Positions 35,484-46,151 of a stretch of 64,000 nt of DNA are shown piece by piece; the stretch's first letter is position 1, and the number at the start of each line of letters is the position of its first letter. A program made the translations under genes and the position numbers. The notes beneath the pieces were generated by a model, which saw only the letters and a list, made by a program, of their open reading frames with translations, ran no database searches and was not told the DNA's origin. This stretch comes from Fulvimarina sp. (GTDB taxonomy: Bacteria > Pseudomonadota > Alphaproteobacteria > Rhizobiales > Rhizobiaceae): positions 224,419 to 288,418 of the forward strand of contig PACL01000059.1 of NCBI GenBank assembly GCA_002700095.1. Direction: 5' to 3'.

Positions 35484-36203
35484 ATGACGATCCGCCGCGC
35501 TCCGACATCCCCGCGCCAAGGCGACAGCACGGCCACGCGTGTCGCCGCGAAGGTGATCGATGCACTGCGAGACGATCATGCCTTAGCCTCGACCCCCATG
35601 GCGTTTCCCGCCGAAGTCGTTGGAGAAGTGGCTGCTGCCATCGCCGATCTTCCGCCGGAAACCTGGCGGGTACTCGGCTCCCGCCGTGCCGACCTCAGCC
35701 GGGAAATCCGTCAATTGATGGAAAGGGTCGGCCTGGAAAAGAGCGCCCTCATCGCGCTCGACATTCCCGCGATTGCCGAGGCGTCGCAGGGCGAAGGCCT
35801 CGGGCCGCTCGTCAGCGTCGAAGAGGGCAGGCGTGCCCTCGACGACCTTGCCGTGCCCCGCCGGCTCGAGGACTGGGCCGGTCCCGTCGCCGGGGCAAGC
35901 GAACTCGCCCGCGATTTCGGCATTGCCCGTTCGACCCTTCATCGATGGCAGCAGGCAGGCGAGGTCGTCGCACTGCTCAAGGGAACCAGAAAGCACGTCT
36001 TTCCGATCGCCCAGTTCATCGACGGGCGGCCTGTCGGCGGGATCGGCGACGTCACTCGGCTGGCCGGCAACCATCGCGCAGCCTGGATCTGGCTCAGCCG
36101 GCCCAATCCCGTTCTGGGGGGACGAAAGCCGGTCGAACTTCTGATCGAGGATCGGCGGAGCGAGGTTCTGGACGCCGCAGAGGCTGCCTTCTCCCTGCAA
36201 TGA
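35484..36203 (+). CDS. RES-partner antitoxin, second pair
   Basis: A 239-residue antitoxin. A helix-turn-helix near residues 143-165 (ELARDFGIARSTLHRWQQAG) could bind DNA, and the C-terminus (AWIWLSRPNPVLGGRKPVEL, then LIEDRRSEVLDAAEAAF) is the MbcA/ParS toxin-binding domain. The N-terminal 120 residues are an extension not seen in the other antitoxin here. The start could also be the ATG at 35451 (11 residues more); neither has a strong ribosome site. It overlaps the toxin start by four bases and sits just after the three 9-base repeats, its likely operator. Confidence 0.8.
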   Translation: MTIRRAPTSPRQGDSTATRVAAKVIDALRDDHALASTPMAFPAEVVGEVAAAIADLPPETWRVLGSRRADLSREIRQLMERVGLEKSALIALDIPAIAEASQGEGLGPLVSVEEGRRALDDLAVPRRLEDWAGPVAGASELARDFGIARSTLHRWQQAGEVVALLKGTRKHVFPIAQFIDGRPVGGIGDVTRLAGNHRAAWIWLSRPNPVLGGRKPVELLIEDRRSEVLDAAEAAFSLQ

Positions 36204-36787
36204 CCCTCGACGGCGCGCTTCTCCAAAGGTTCGCCGTTCGCCTCCACGTCGAAAGCTATGTGAGGATCGTGCCGCGCCGCCACGCGGCAACTCCGCTCGG
36301 CATGGGATTGGGCAAGAGCCGGTTTTCCAGCCCGAAAAACCGGTTCAGACTTCTCTATCTGGCGCAGGATCCGACGACTGCCGTGGCCGAGACGATCGTT
36401 CGCGACCGCTTCGAGGGAGCCTCCGAGCGCCTGCTGCTCGCAGAGGAATTCGACATCTACGCGATCGTTCGCATCCGGAACCCTGTCCCACTCTTCCTTC
36501 TCGATCTGCGCCATGAGGGAGCAAGTCTTCTCGGCGTGTCGACCGATGCCGTGCGGGCGAAGGCACAGGCGGCGGGGCGAAGGCTCAGCCAGGAAATCTA
36601 TGATCGCACCGCTTTCGACGGCATCGTCTACATGTCGCGCATCACCAATCGGCCATGCGTCGCCGTTTATGACCGTGCGGTCGACGGCCGCCTGGAGGCC
36701 GGGGCACCAGCCGTCGATCTCCCACGCCTTGCGAGCCTGCCGACAATCGTGAAGGCTCTCCATCTGACCGTCGTCAGGACGCCCTGA
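36200..36787 (+). CDS. RES-domain toxin, second pair
   Basis: A 195-residue RES-domain protein, predicted NAD+-degrading toxin. Candidate signature residues: Arg in NRFRLLYLAQDPTTAVAETI with the Glu of VAETIVRDR, and the Ser in DGIVYMSRITNR near residue 151. All three are present, unlike in the pair at 20762. Coupled to its antitoxin by ATGA. Only low similarity to the first toxin is visible, so the two pairs probably arrived independently. Confidence 0.82.
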   Translation: MTLDGALLQRFAVRLHVESYVRIVPRRHAATPLGMGLGKSRFSSPKNRFRLLYLAQDPTTAVAETIVRDRFEGASERLLLAEEFDIYAIVRIRNPVPLFLLDLRHEGASLLGVSTDAVRAKAQAAGRRLSQEIYDRTAFDGIVYMSRITNRPCVAVYDRAVDGRLEAGAPAVDLPRLASLPTIVKALHLTVVRTP

Positions 36788-36806
36788 CAGAGCCCTGTTC
36801 GTCGCC

Positions 36807-36836
36807 GGTCGAAGCAAGGGATCACCGGCTTCGACC
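36807..36836. terminator. Hairpin between convergent genes
   Basis: GGTCGAAGC (36807-36815) and GCTTCGACC (36828-36836) form a perfect 9-base stem around a 12-base loop, between the stop codons of the RES toxin and the convergent CoA-transferase. No T-run follows, so termination efficiency is uncertain. Confidence 0.5.
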
Positions 36837-36853
36837 CATCCCCGCAGAGGGTC

Positions 36854-38001
36854 TCACCCCGCGAACCGCGCGCTCGCGATCCCGTGTTCCGGATCATGTG
36901 CCGGAGCGGCCTTGTCGGTGGCAAGCGTGCTGCGGGAGAAGACGATCGGCGTCCTCAGGCCCGGCACGCCCTCGGCCTCGATCCTGAGGCCGCGCGCGGC
37001 GATCTGGGGTTCGGCGAGGGCTTCCGACACGGTGTTGATCGGCCCGCCGGGAACGCCCGCCGTCTCCAGCGCGGCGATGATCTCCGCACGGCTCTGCCGG
37101 GCGATCGCCGGGGCGAGGAGGGCGGTCAGCCGCTCGCGGTTTTCCACCCGGGCGGGGTTGGTGGCGAAGGCCGGGTCGCCGGCGAGGCCGCCGAGATCGA
37201 GCGCCTTGCAGAGATTGGCGAACTGCCGGTCGTTGCCGCAGGCGACGATGACGTGGCCGTCGCTCGCCGCAAACACCTGATAGGGCACGATGTTGGGATG
37301 GGCGTTGCCCATGCGGCGGGGCGACCTGCCGGAGACCAGCGCATTCATCGCCTGATTGGCGAGCGCGGCGACGCCGCAGTCGAGGAGAGCAAGATCGACA
37401 TGCTGGCCGAGGCCGGAGCGCTGCCGCTCGATGATCGCCGCCTGGATGGCGATGGTGCCGTAGAGCCCCGTGAGGATGTCGATCCAGGCGACGCCGATCT
37501 TCTGGGGTTCGCCGTCGGGATCGCCGGTCAGGTCCATGATCCCGCACATGCCCTGGATCAGGAAATCGTAGCCCGGGCGGGACGCTTCCGGGCCGGTCTG
37601 GCCGAAGCCGGTGATCGAAGCGTAGACGAGGCGGGGATTGCGGGCGGCAAGGCTGTCATAATCGAGGCCGAAGCGCTTCAGGCCGCCGACCTTGAAGTTC
37701 TCGACCAGAATGTCGGCGTCGTCGATGAGACGCTTCAGCGCTTCCAGCTGCGCTTCGTCCTTGAAGTCGCAGGCAAAGCTGGTCTTGCCGCGGTTGGCCG
37801 CGTGGAAGTAGGCGGCCGTCGGTCGCTCCTCGCCCTCACGCTGGATGAAGGGCGGGCCCCATGTGCGGGTGTCGTCGCCTTCCGGCGCCTCGACCTTGAT
37901 GACTTCGGCGCCGAGATCGGCCAGCGTCTGGCCGATCCAGGGACCGGCCAGGATGCGGGCGAGCTCGACGACCTTGAGGCCCTTGAGCGGCGCGTCGGCC
38001 A

Positions 38002-38002
<1 letters not shown>
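36854..38002 (-). CDS. CaiB/BaiF CoA-transferase (glutarate type)
   Basis: A 382-residue family III CoA-transferase, cytoplasmic. The N-terminal motif GLKVVELARILAGPWIGQTL and the catalytic Asp region (GYDFLIQGMCGIMDLTGDPD, Asp169 equivalent near residue 160) are typical. Coupled to glutaryl-CoA dehydrogenase (TGATG), it most likely moves CoA from succinyl-CoA to glutarate so that glutaryl-CoA can be oxidised. Blocks such as NRGKTSFACDFKDEAQLEAL and GNAHPNIVPYQVFAASDGHV fit the human SUGCT-like group. Confidence 0.88.
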
Positions 38003-39210
<1,208 letters not shown>

Positions 39211-39356
39211 GCATCTTCTCCCGAATATCTGTTTCTGGGGTTGGTGATAACACCGGCAGGGGAGGGGGTTCAAACGAATAGGACTTGCCATGTCATGAGC
39301 TTTGGTCATGAAGTTGGCGTTCCTGCTCTTCCGCCTGCGAACTGTCCGAAGGTCCC

Positions 39357-40262
39357 ATGCGCCGCTCCTACACCCCCACCATCGGCGAGCTCGAAGCCTT
39401 CCGGGCGCTGGCGCAATCGGGCTCGGCCACCCGCGCGGCGCAGACCCTCGGCCTCACCCAGAGCGCCGTCAGCCGGTCGCTGCAGAGCCTGGAGGAGCGG
39501 CTCGGCGTCCGGCTGTTCCACCGGGTGCGCCAGCGGCTGATCCTGTCGGATGCCGGGCGCGCCTTCCTGCGCGATGCCGAGCGCATCCTGTCGGACATCG
39601 ACGGTGCCGTCCTGACGGTCATGTCCTTTGGTGGCCGGGAACAGCTCCTGCGCCTCGTCGCCCTGCCGACCTTCGCCAGCGCCTGGCTGATCCCGCGTCT
39701 CGGGCGCTTTGCCGCGGTCGCGCCGGAGATCACCATCGACGTCACCTCGGCGCTGGGGCCGGTGGATTTCTCCCGCGACCCGGCGGACGCGGCGATCCAG
39801 CGCCTCGAACTGCGCGCGCGCGGCGCCGAGGCGATCGCGCTGCTCGACGAGACGCTGATCGTCGTCGCCAGCCCTGAGATCACCGGACGGTCCGGCGAAC
39901 TCTCCGACGCCGACCTTGCCAGGCTGCCGCTGCTGCAGCAGGCGACACGGCCGGATCTCTGGCTCCGCTGGTTCCAGGAGGCGGCGATGGAGGCGGTGGA
40001 CATCCTTCGGGGGCCGCGCTTCGAGCATTTCGGCATGGTGCTCGCGGCGGCCCGCGCCGCGCTCGGCGCCGCCCTCGTGCCGGCCATGCTGGTCGAGGAG
40101 GATCTGGCCTCCGGACGGCTGCTGCGGGCGTCTTCCCGAAGCCTCGACGGCGGCTCGCCCTATGGGCTGATCTTCCCGCCGCAACAGGCGGACAATCCGG
40201 CCTTCGTGGTCTTCCGAGACTGGCTGGTCGAGGAGGCCCGGGGATCGCCAGACCGGGCCTGA
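39357..40262 (+). CDS. LysR regulator of glutarate genes (GcdR-like)
   Basis: A 301-residue LysR regulator. The winged helix ([20 protein letters not shown], residues 22-41) and the GcvA-like effector domain ([20 protein letters not shown] near 100) are clear. Divergent from gcdH with a 146-base shared promoter region, it is placed to sense glutarate or glutaryl-CoA and activate gcdH-CoA-transferase. The intergenic stretch has GTCATGA twice, 13 bases apart (39294-39313), a candidate binding site. Confidence 0.87.
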   Translation: MRRSYTPTIGELEAFRALAQSGSATRAAQTLGLTQSAVSRSLQSLEERLGVRLFHRVRQRLILSDAGRAFLRDAERILSDIDGAVLTVMSFGGREQLLRLVALPTFASAWLIPRLGRFAAVAPEITIDVTSALGPVDFSRDPADAAIQRLELRARGAEAIALLDETLIVVASPEITGRSGELSDADLARLPLLQQATRPDLWLRWFQEAAMEAVDILRGPRFEHFGMVLAAARAALGAALVPAMLVEEDLASGRLLRASSRSLDGGSPYGLIFPPQQADNPAFVVFRDWLVEEARGSPDRA

Positions 40263-40268
40263 CCCGGC

Positions 40269-41678
40269 TCAGGCGCCGGCGAGCCGCCTGCCGGCTGCCT
40301 CGCCGGCGATCCGGCCGAGGGTGACGGCGGTGAGGAGGCCGTTGCCGGAGAGATAGCCGGAAGCCTGCGATCCCGAAACGCCGCAGGCCGCGCCGCCGGC
40401 GGCGTAGAGATTGGCGAAGGCCGTTCCGTCCTGCCGCATCACCCGCGCTTCGCCATCGACCACGAGCCCGCCTTGCGTGTGGAACAGCGCCCCGGTGACC
40501 CGCACCGCCTTCAGGGGCGCCTGCAGCCGCGGCGCGTCGGCAAGGTTGCGGCCGAACGGATCCTCGCCGCCCGTCGCCTTGGCCTCCTCGAAGGCCTCCA
40601 GCGTCGTGGTGAGGGTCGCGGCGGGAAGCTTCAGCTTCTCGGCCAGCTCGCCGGTGGTCCAGGCCGAGACCACGCCATTCACCGCCTCCAGATTGCGAAA
40701 ATCCTCGAACTGTCGGCAGATGCCGGCGATGCGTTCGTCGAAGATGGTGAAGGCGATGCCGTCCGGCTGCTTCAGCACCTCGGCCGCCTGTTCCGAATAG
40801 CCGCGGGATTCGTCGCTGAAGCGTCTGCCCTCGAGATTGACCTGGCAGCCGCCCTCGGTGATCGTCGCCCAGGTGAGGAGGATGCCGGCGGGATGGGCGA
40901 CGGAGCCGTGGCCCTGGTGGCCAGAGAGGTGGGAGAGCTTCGCCCCCAGCGCCTCGCCCCACAGGACGGCCTCGCCCTGGTTGCCCTCATGGCCGAAATA
41001 GAGCGCGTCGGAAAGTTGCGGGATGTGTTCGGCGACGAGGTCCCGGTTGCCGCCATAGCCATTGCAGGCAAGGATCAGTGACGCTGCGCCGAGCCTCTCG
41101 CGGCCGCCGTCGGGGCGGGTGAAGGAGAGCCCGGTGACGCGGGCGTCGGCGCCGACGAAAAGCGTGTCGACGGCGCTGTCGCAGAGGATGTCGCAACCGG
41201 CGTCCTCCACCGCCTGGCGCAGGCGGTCGACCAGCTCCTGGCCGGACCGGCTGGGCAGGCCGTGCATCCGCCTGCGGGAATGGCCGGGATAGGAGAAGTC
41301 GGTGACGACGGAGAACGGCATCGCGAAGCGCTCGGCCAGCCATTCCACCGCCGGGCCGCTCGCCGCCGCGACGCGCTGCGCGAGGGCGGCCTCGGGCTCG
41401 TCATGCGCCTTCGTCATGATGTCGGCGGCAAACAGCTCCGGCGTATCCTCGATGCCGGCGTCCTGCTGGAACCTGGTGCCGGCGGCCGGCACAAGCCCCG
41501 CCGACAGCGCCGTCGAGCCGGAGGGCGTCGCGTCGCGCTCGAGGATCAGCACCTCGCCGACGCCGGCCTCCCTTGCGGCGAGGGCGGCGGTCAGCCCCGC
41601 CGCGCCGGCCCCGACGATGACGAGCGGAACCTGCGTCTCGAACTCGGAAGGCTCCGCCCGCTCGATCCTTGCCATCAT
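40269..41678 (-). CDS. FAD-dependent oxidoreductase (fumarate reductase-like)
   Basis: A 469-residue flavoprotein of the fumarate reductase/3-ketosteroid dehydrogenase superfamily. The Rossmann FAD motif VIVGAGAAGLTAALAAREAG lies at residues 19-38 and the second FAD block (LYAAGGAACGVSGSQASGYL) near 430. The active-site region includes FHTQGGLVVDGEARV. It lacks a heme domain and signal peptide, so it is a soluble dehydrogenase. GGAAGGGGAC precedes the ATG at 41678. It diverges from the GntR gene that heads the Liv/hydantoinase cluster, so it probably performs a dehydrogenation in that pathway; substrate unknown. Confidence 0.85.
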   Translation of the reverse strand: MMARIERAEPSEFETQVPLVIVGAGAAGLTAALAAREAGVGEVLILERDATPSGSTALSAGLVPAAGTRFQQDAGIEDTPELFAADIMTKAHDEPEAALAQRVAAASGPAVEWLAERFAMPFSVVTDFSYPGHSRRRMHGLPSRSGQELVDRLRQAVEDAGCDILCDSAVDTLFVGADARVTGLSFTRPDGGRERLGAASLILACNGYGGNRDLVAEHIPQLSDALYFGHEGNQGEAVLWGEALGAKLSHLSGHQGHGSVAHPAGILLTWATITEGGCQVNLEGRRFSDESRGYSEQAAEVLKQPDGIAFTIFDERIAGICRQFEDFRNLEAVNGVVSAWTTGELAEKLKLPAATLTTTLEAFEEAKATGGEDPFGRNLADAPRLQAPLKAVRVTGALFHTQGGLVVDGEARVMRQDGTAFANLYAAGGAACGVSGSQASGYLSGNGLLTAVTLGRIAGEAAGRRLAGA

Positions 41679-41855
41679 CCGTCCCCTTCCGGTGGTTGCG
41701 TCCCCATGGCGCCGCCATGTCTCGCGATCATGACTAACCTGTCCGATGAAAAAGACAAGATTGGTCTGAGGCCTCGAATGACGCCGCCCATGAATGCTGG
41801 CTTTTTCGGCATTTCGCCCGCCATGCTGGCCAAGTTCTGCGCAGCGATGAATCGG

Positions 41856-41890
41856 TTGACAGGACAGAATCTGTCTGCCTGAATAGACAG
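41856..41890. promoter_or_regulatory. GntR operator and promoter candidate
   Basis: TTGACA (41856-41861) is a consensus -35 element, immediately followed by the palindrome GACAG-AAT-CTGTC (41863-41875) and a third TAGACAG copy at 41884-41890. A HutC-type repressor binding here would block transcription into the GntR-Liv operon. That the adjacent GntR gene encodes it is inference. Confidence 0.6.
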
Positions 41891-41912
41891 CATCAGTCGG
41901 ACCAAGGATCGC

Positions 41913-42782
41913 ATGGCCATCAGATCCCAGCCCATCGTCGCGGAACCGCGCAAGGCGCTTCGGGTGTATCTGCACCTGAAGGACCGGATCCTGTCCGGAG
42001 CGCTGGCGCCGGCCCAGCGCATGGCGAGCGAGCCGGATCTGGCGACCGAGCATGGGGTATCCCGCGTCACCATCCGCGGCGCCCTGGAGCGGCTCGCCGA
42101 GGATGGTCTCGTCGAGCGGCGGCCGGGCTCCGGCACCTATGTCCGCGCCACCCAGCGCCCGCATGCGATCGTCGCCGACTTTTCCAACGTCTTCACCCAT
42201 CTTGTGGAAATGGGCCGGCGCACCGACGTCCGGCTGCTCTCCTTCGGCTATGCCTTGCCGACGCCGGCTGTTGCCGAGGGGCTGGGGCTGGATGCCGGCG
42301 AGGAGGTGCAGCGCTCGGTTCGCGTGCGCATCGCCGACGGCACGCCGTTTTCCTACCTCGTCACCCATGTCCCGAAGCGGATCGGCATCTCCTATTCGGA
42401 AGCCGACTTGCGTTCGACGCCGCTGCTGGAGCTTCTGGAGCGCTCTGGCGCAAAGGTAGCGAGCGCTCGCCAGAGCGTCGGCGCCACCCAGGCCGGCCCC
42501 GAGATCGCCGAGGCGCTTTGCGTCGAGACCGGCGCGGCGCTGCTGTCGATCACCCGCATCGTCCAGGACGAGGCGGGCGAGGGCGTCGAATATCTCTACG
42601 GCCTCTACCGCCCGGATCTCTACGAACTCCAGCTCGATCTGGAGCGCACAAGGCGGGGCAGCGCCATGCGTTGGACCGCCAAATCCCCCTCCGCCGGCGA
42701 ACGACCGGCGGTCGCCGCGCGGCCGGCGCCCCGTCCCACAGGCAAGAAGCTCTCGACCGGCAAAAGGAAGACGACGCGATGA
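41913..42782 (+). CDS. GntR/HutC regulator (UTRA domain)
   Basis: A 289-residue regulator: winged helix (HGVSRVTIRGALERLAEDGL) and a UTRA domain (about residues 85-240, ending EYLYGLYRPDLYELQLDLER). The last 40 residues are basic and Pro-rich. It is coupled by ATGA to the Liv-type binding protein, so it is autoregulated as the first gene of the hydantoinase-type catabolic operon. The domain plan and ending resemble the regulator at 29134; both may sense related carboxylic acids. Confidence 0.88.
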   Translation: MAIRSQPIVAEPRKALRVYLHLKDRILSGALAPAQRMASEPDLATEHGVSRVTIRGALERLAEDGLVERRPGSGTYVRATQRPHAIVADFSNVFTHLVEMGRRTDVRLLSFGYALPTPAVAEGLGLDAGEEVQRSVRVRIADGTPFSYLVTHVPKRIGISYSEADLRSTPLLELLERSGAKVASARQSVGATQAGPEIAEALCVETGAALLSITRIVQDEAGEGVEYLYGLYRPDLYELQLDLERTRRGSAMRWTAKSPSAGERPAVAARPAPRPTGKKLSTGKRKTTR

Positions 42783-44002
42783 CGAAACTGCATGACCAGA
42801 TCAGCCGCCGCACCGTCCTCGGCGGTGGCGCGGCCCTCGCCGCCACCCTGGCGATGCCAGGTGTCCTGCGGGCCCAGGAGCCGAAGAGCGTCAAGATCGG
42901 CATCCTGCAGCCGGTGACCGGCAATCTCGCCCAGGATGGCGAACTCGGCCGCACCGGCGCCGAATATGCCATCAAGGCGGTGAACGATGCCGGCGGCATC
43001 CCGTCGCTCGGCGGCGCGACGCTCGAAATGGTGTTCGGCGACGCCCGCTCGACGCCCGAGGGCGGCACCGCCGAGGTCGAGCGGATGCAGTCCGAGGGCG
43101 TTGCCGGCATCGTCGGCGGCTTCGCCAGCCCGATCTGCCTCGCCTCGAGCCAGGCCGCGGCGCGCTACGACCTGCCCTACGTCGTCGACGTCGGCGTCTC
43201 GGACAAGATCGTCCAGCGGGACCTTTCGAACACCTTCCGCTTCGGCCCCGGCTTCGGCACCTGCTCGAAGACCGCCATCGAGAATCTGGTGAAGCTCAAC
43301 GAGGCTGCCGGCAAGCCGGCCAGAACCGTCGTGCTCGTCCACGAGGACGGGCTGTTCGGCTCGGGCCTTGCCAAGCTGATGGCGACGGAGCTGCCGAAAT
43401 ACGGCTTCGAGATCTTCGAGACCATCGCCCATCCGACGCCGGCCCGCGACATGTCGAACGTCGCCCTGCGCATCCGCTCGCTGAAGCCGGACCTGATCAT
43501 CCCCTCGTCCTACTATGGCGAGACGGTGCTCCTGATGCGCACGCTCTACCAGCAGCGGGTGCGGCCGATGGGCTATTATTCGGTGCTCAACGGCGCCGCC
43601 TCCAACATGCGCTTCGTCAAGGAATTCCCCGAGATCGCCAATCTCGACATGGACTGCAACCACTGGCACGACCCCCGCAAGGAAGAAGCGATCCAGCTGA
43701 AGAAGGCCGTCGAGGACGCCGGCGGGCTGTGGGCCTACAACATCCCACTCAACTATTCCTGCGTGAAGCTACTCGCCGACGCCATCGACCGGGCAGGCTC
43801 CGTCGAGCCCAAGGCGATCAACGAGGCGCTGGCCGCCTCCACCTTCGAGGGTCACGTCATGCCCTATGGACCGACGAAGTTCGACAAGGGCCAGAACACC
43901 GGCGCCGCCCCGGTCTCGCTGCAGGTGCAGGACGAGACGATCAAGGTGATCTACCCGGAAGAGTTCGCCGACGCCAAGCCGGTGTTTCCGATCAGCGGGT
44001 GA
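42779..44002 (+). CDS. Liv-type periplasmic binding protein
   Basis: A 407-residue solute receptor of the branched-chain amino acid/amide ABC family. A Tat-type signal (SRRTVLGGGAALAATLAMPG) precedes the mature protein from about residue 33. The two-lobed Leu-binding fold begins VKIGILQPVTGNLAQDGELG. It is 290 bases upstream of livH, a gap filled by palindromic repeats which may lower or uncouple permease expression relative to receptor. Cargo probably is the unknown substrate of the hydantoinase-like enzymes; amide, urea and short-chain families are all possible. Confidence 0.9.
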   Translation: MTKLHDQISRRTVLGGGAALAATLAMPGVLRAQEPKSVKIGILQPVTGNLAQDGELGRTGAEYAIKAVNDAGGIPSLGGATLEMVFGDARSTPEGGTAEVERMQSEGVAGIVGGFASPICLASSQAAARYDLPYVVDVGVSDKIVQRDLSNTFRFGPGFGTCSKTAIENLVKLNEAAGKPARTVVLVHEDGLFGSGLAKLMATELPKYGFEIFETIAHPTPARDMSNVALRIRSLKPDLIIPSSYYGETVLLMRTLYQQRVRPMGYYSVLNGAASNMRFVKEFPEIANLDMDCNHWHDPRKEEAIQLKKAVEDAGGLWAYNIPLNYSCVKLLADAIDRAGSVEPKAINEALAASTFEGHVMPYGPTKFDKGQNTGAAPVSLQVQDETIKVIYPEEFADAKPVFPISG

Positions 44003-44052
44003 GGGGCGGGCGCCTCGCTTGAAGGCCTTGTCTCGAAGGCGCAGCATAGCTG

Positions 44053-44105
44053 TAGCCCCTCATCCTGAGGCGTGAGCGAAGCGAGCCTCGAAGGGCGAGG
44101 GGCGC
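44053..44105. repeat. Palindromic element, Rhizobiales intergenic type
   Basis: AGCCCCTCATCCTGAGG and CCTCGAAGGGCGAGGGGCGCT face each other around GCGTGAGCGAAGCGAG. The CCTCATCCTGAGG / GCGAAGCGAGCCTCGAAGG wording is a very common intergenic repeat in Rhizobiales. It lies between the Liv receptor and livH with the hairpin at 44144-44180. Confidence 0.75.
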
Positions 44106-44143
44106 TAGGCATCGACGTCGGCCGCAAGGCAGCGCGAACTGGA

Positions 44144-44180
44144 GCACCCCCATCTGTCCGGCAGGACAGAGGGGGGGTGC
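44144..44180. repeat. Strong G/C hairpin in the Liv operon
   Basis: GCACCCCCATCTGTCC and GGACAGAGGGGGGGTGC pair almost perfectly around a short GGCA loop. The arm wording (CACCCCC, TCTG) resembles the ends of elements A and B, so it may be a deleted copy. As RNA it could protect the upstream receptor message. Confidence 0.7.
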
Positions 44181-44292
44181 CTGGCGCCACCATCGACCAA
44201 GGCATTGCCGCTCCGCCGCCAGACGATCGATCGACCCGCCTCTATCGCGGTCAATGCAAAAGCCCACAGGCCAAACCAGAAAAAACCCATCG

Positions 44293-45165
44293 ATGTACTC
44301 ACCCGACATCATCATCGAGGCGCTGCTCAACGGGCTTCTGACCGGGGCGATCTATGCGCTCGTCGCCCTCGGGCTGACGCTCGTCTACGGCGTCCTCCAC
44401 ATCATCAACTTCGCCCACGGAGCGCTGCTCGCGGCGGCGATGTTCGCCGTCCTATTGATCAACCAGCTCTTCGGCGTCGACCCCTATGTCCAGATCCCGT
44501 TCCTCACGGTGATCTTCTTCGCGGTCGGCTACGGGCTGCAGCGGCTGATCATCGGGCCGGCGAGCCACGGCCGCGACGAGAACATCCTGCTCGTCACCCT
44601 CGGCCTGTCGATCGTCATCGAGAACCTGCTCCTCGCCGGCTTCGGCTCCGACACCCGCTCGCTGAACACCGACTACTCCTTCAACGTCTACGAGGTCGGG
44701 CCCTATCTCCTCAGCCAGGTGCGGGTCTTCGGCGCCGCCGGCGCGCTGGTGACGGCGGCGCTGCTCTGGCTGTTCCTGTCGCGCTCGGACACCGGCAAGG
44801 CGATCCGCGCCGTCGCCAGGGAGAAGATCGGCGCCAGCCTGCAGGGCATCGACGTCGCCCATGTCTACGCCGTCACCTTCGGCCTCGGCTGCGCCTGCCT
44901 CGCCGTTGCCGCCTGCCTCCTGCTGCCGACCTTCTACGTCAATCCGAAGATCGGCAGCGCCTTCGTCCTCGTCGCCTTCACCATTGTCGTCCTCGGCGGC
45001 ATGGGTTCGATCGTCGGCGCCATGCTCGGCGGGCTGATCATCGGCGTTGTCGAGAGCATGAGCGGCCTCTTCCTCGGCGAAAGCCTCGGCCAGATCGGTA
45101 TCTTCGTGATCTTCATCCTGACGCTGCTGTTGCGGCCGACCGGCCTGTTCGGAGCCAAGGCATGA
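44293..45165 (+). CDS. livH: Liv-type ABC permease LivH
   Basis: A 290-residue inner-membrane permease with about eight helices. Family blocks are NGLLTGAIYALVALGLTLVY (residue 11), GVLHIINFAHGALLAAAMF and the EAA-like loop near residue 180 (REKIGASLQGIDVAHVYAVT). I start at 44293 (MYSPDIIIEALL), where homology begins; an ATG at 44254 would add 13 polar residues and neither has a strong ribosome site. Coupled to livM by ATGA. Confidence 0.9.
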   Translation: MYSPDIIIEALLNGLLTGAIYALVALGLTLVYGVLHIINFAHGALLAAAMFAVLLINQLFGVDPYVQIPFLTVIFFAVGYGLQRLIIGPASHGRDENILLVTLGLSIVIENLLLAGFGSDTRSLNTDYSFNVYEVGPYLLSQVRVFGAAGALVTAALLWLFLSRSDTGKAIRAVAREKIGASLQGIDVAHVYAVTFGLGCACLAVAACLLLPTFYVNPKIGSAFVLVAFTIVVLGGMGSIVGAMLGGLIIGVVESMSGLFLGESLGQIGIFVIFILTLLLRPTGLFGAKA

Positions 45166-46151
45166 GTGCGCTGCGCCCTTATCTTCCTGTGATCGGCCTC
45201 GGCGTGCTGCTCGCCCTCGCGCCGCTCTTCGTCACCTCCAACGTCGCCCTGAACTTCCTGGTCTTCACCCTGATCATCGCGCTGGCGGCGCAGGGCTGGA
45301 ACCTCCTCGGCGGCTTCGGCGGGCAATTCTCCTTCGGCCACGCAGCCTTCTTCGGAGTCGGCGCCTATGTCTCGGCGATCTGGCAGATGAGCCTCGGCCT
45401 CGACGCCTGGACGGGCTTTGTTGCAGGCACCCTGGCTGGCGCCGTCACCGGCCTCACCATCGGCTTCCTCGCCTTCCGGGCGGGGCTGCGCGGCTCCTAT
45501 TTCGCCCTCGTGACCCTCGCCTTCGCTGAGGTGTTCCGGGTTCTTTCCAACTCTTCCGAGGCGACCGGCGGGGCGGCCGGCCTGCTGCTGCCACTCCGGA
45601 TCGGCGCGCAGAACCTGCAATTTGCCGACCGCTCGACCTTCCTCGCCTTCGTCGTCGCACTGACGATCCTCGTCCTTCTCCTCGTCCAGTGGATCCGCGG
45701 CTCGCGCTTCGGCGCCCAGCTGGTCGCGCTGCGCGAGAACGAGGAAGCGGCGCGGGCGCTGGGCGTCGACGTCTTCGCGGTCAAGCTGAAGGCCATCGGC
45801 CTTTCGGGCGCCATCACCGCGGCGGCGGGCGTCCTCTATCTGCAATATTTCCTGTTCATCGATTCCAACATCGTCTTCGGCACCTGGATCTCCGTCGAGG
45901 TCCTGCTCGCAGCGATCGTCGGCGGCCTCGGCACGGTGCTCGGGCCGGTCGTCGGCGCGCTGGCGCTGCATGGCCTCGGCGAACTGGTGAAGCACCTCGC
46001 CGGCGACCTGCCGGGCATCGACCTTGCGGTCTACGGCGCCGTGCTCGTCGTCGCCGTCGCCTTCCTGCCGGGCGGCCTCGTCGGCCTTTTCAGGCGAAAG
46101 CCGGCACCCCGGCAGGTGCGCAAGACGGCTCCCGAGGGAGGACGCGTCTGA
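45162..46151 (+). CDS. livM: Liv-type ABC permease LivM
   Basis: A 329-residue inner-membrane permease, partner of LivH. Conserved blocks include AAQGWNLLGGFGGQFSFGHA, GVGAYVSAIWQ and the cytoplasmic coupling loop VALRENEEAARALGVDVFAV near residue 190, which contacts LivG/LivF. Its end overlaps livG by one base (TGATG). Together the Liv genes form a complete ABC importer with the receptor at 42779. Confidence 0.9.
   Translation: MSALRPYLPVIGLGVLLALAPLFVTSNVALNFLVFTLIIALAAQGWNLLGGFGGQFSFGHAAFFGVGAYVSAIWQMSLGLDAWTGFVAGTLAGAVTGLTIGFLAFRAGLRGSYFALVTLAFAEVFRVLSNSSEATGGAAGLLLPLRIGAQNLQFADRSTFLAFVVALTILVLLLVQWIRGSRFGAQLVALRENEEAARALGVDVFAVKLKAIGLSGAITAAAGVLYLQYFLFIDSNIVFGTWISVEVLLAAIVGGLGTVLGPVVGALALHGLGELVKHLAGDLPGIDLAVYGAVLVVAVAFLPGGLVGLFRRKPAPRQVRKTAPEGGRV

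Noticed and set aside
44254..44292. Upstream ATG for livH
   Set aside because: It would add 13 polar residues before the conserved start and lacks a ribosome site.
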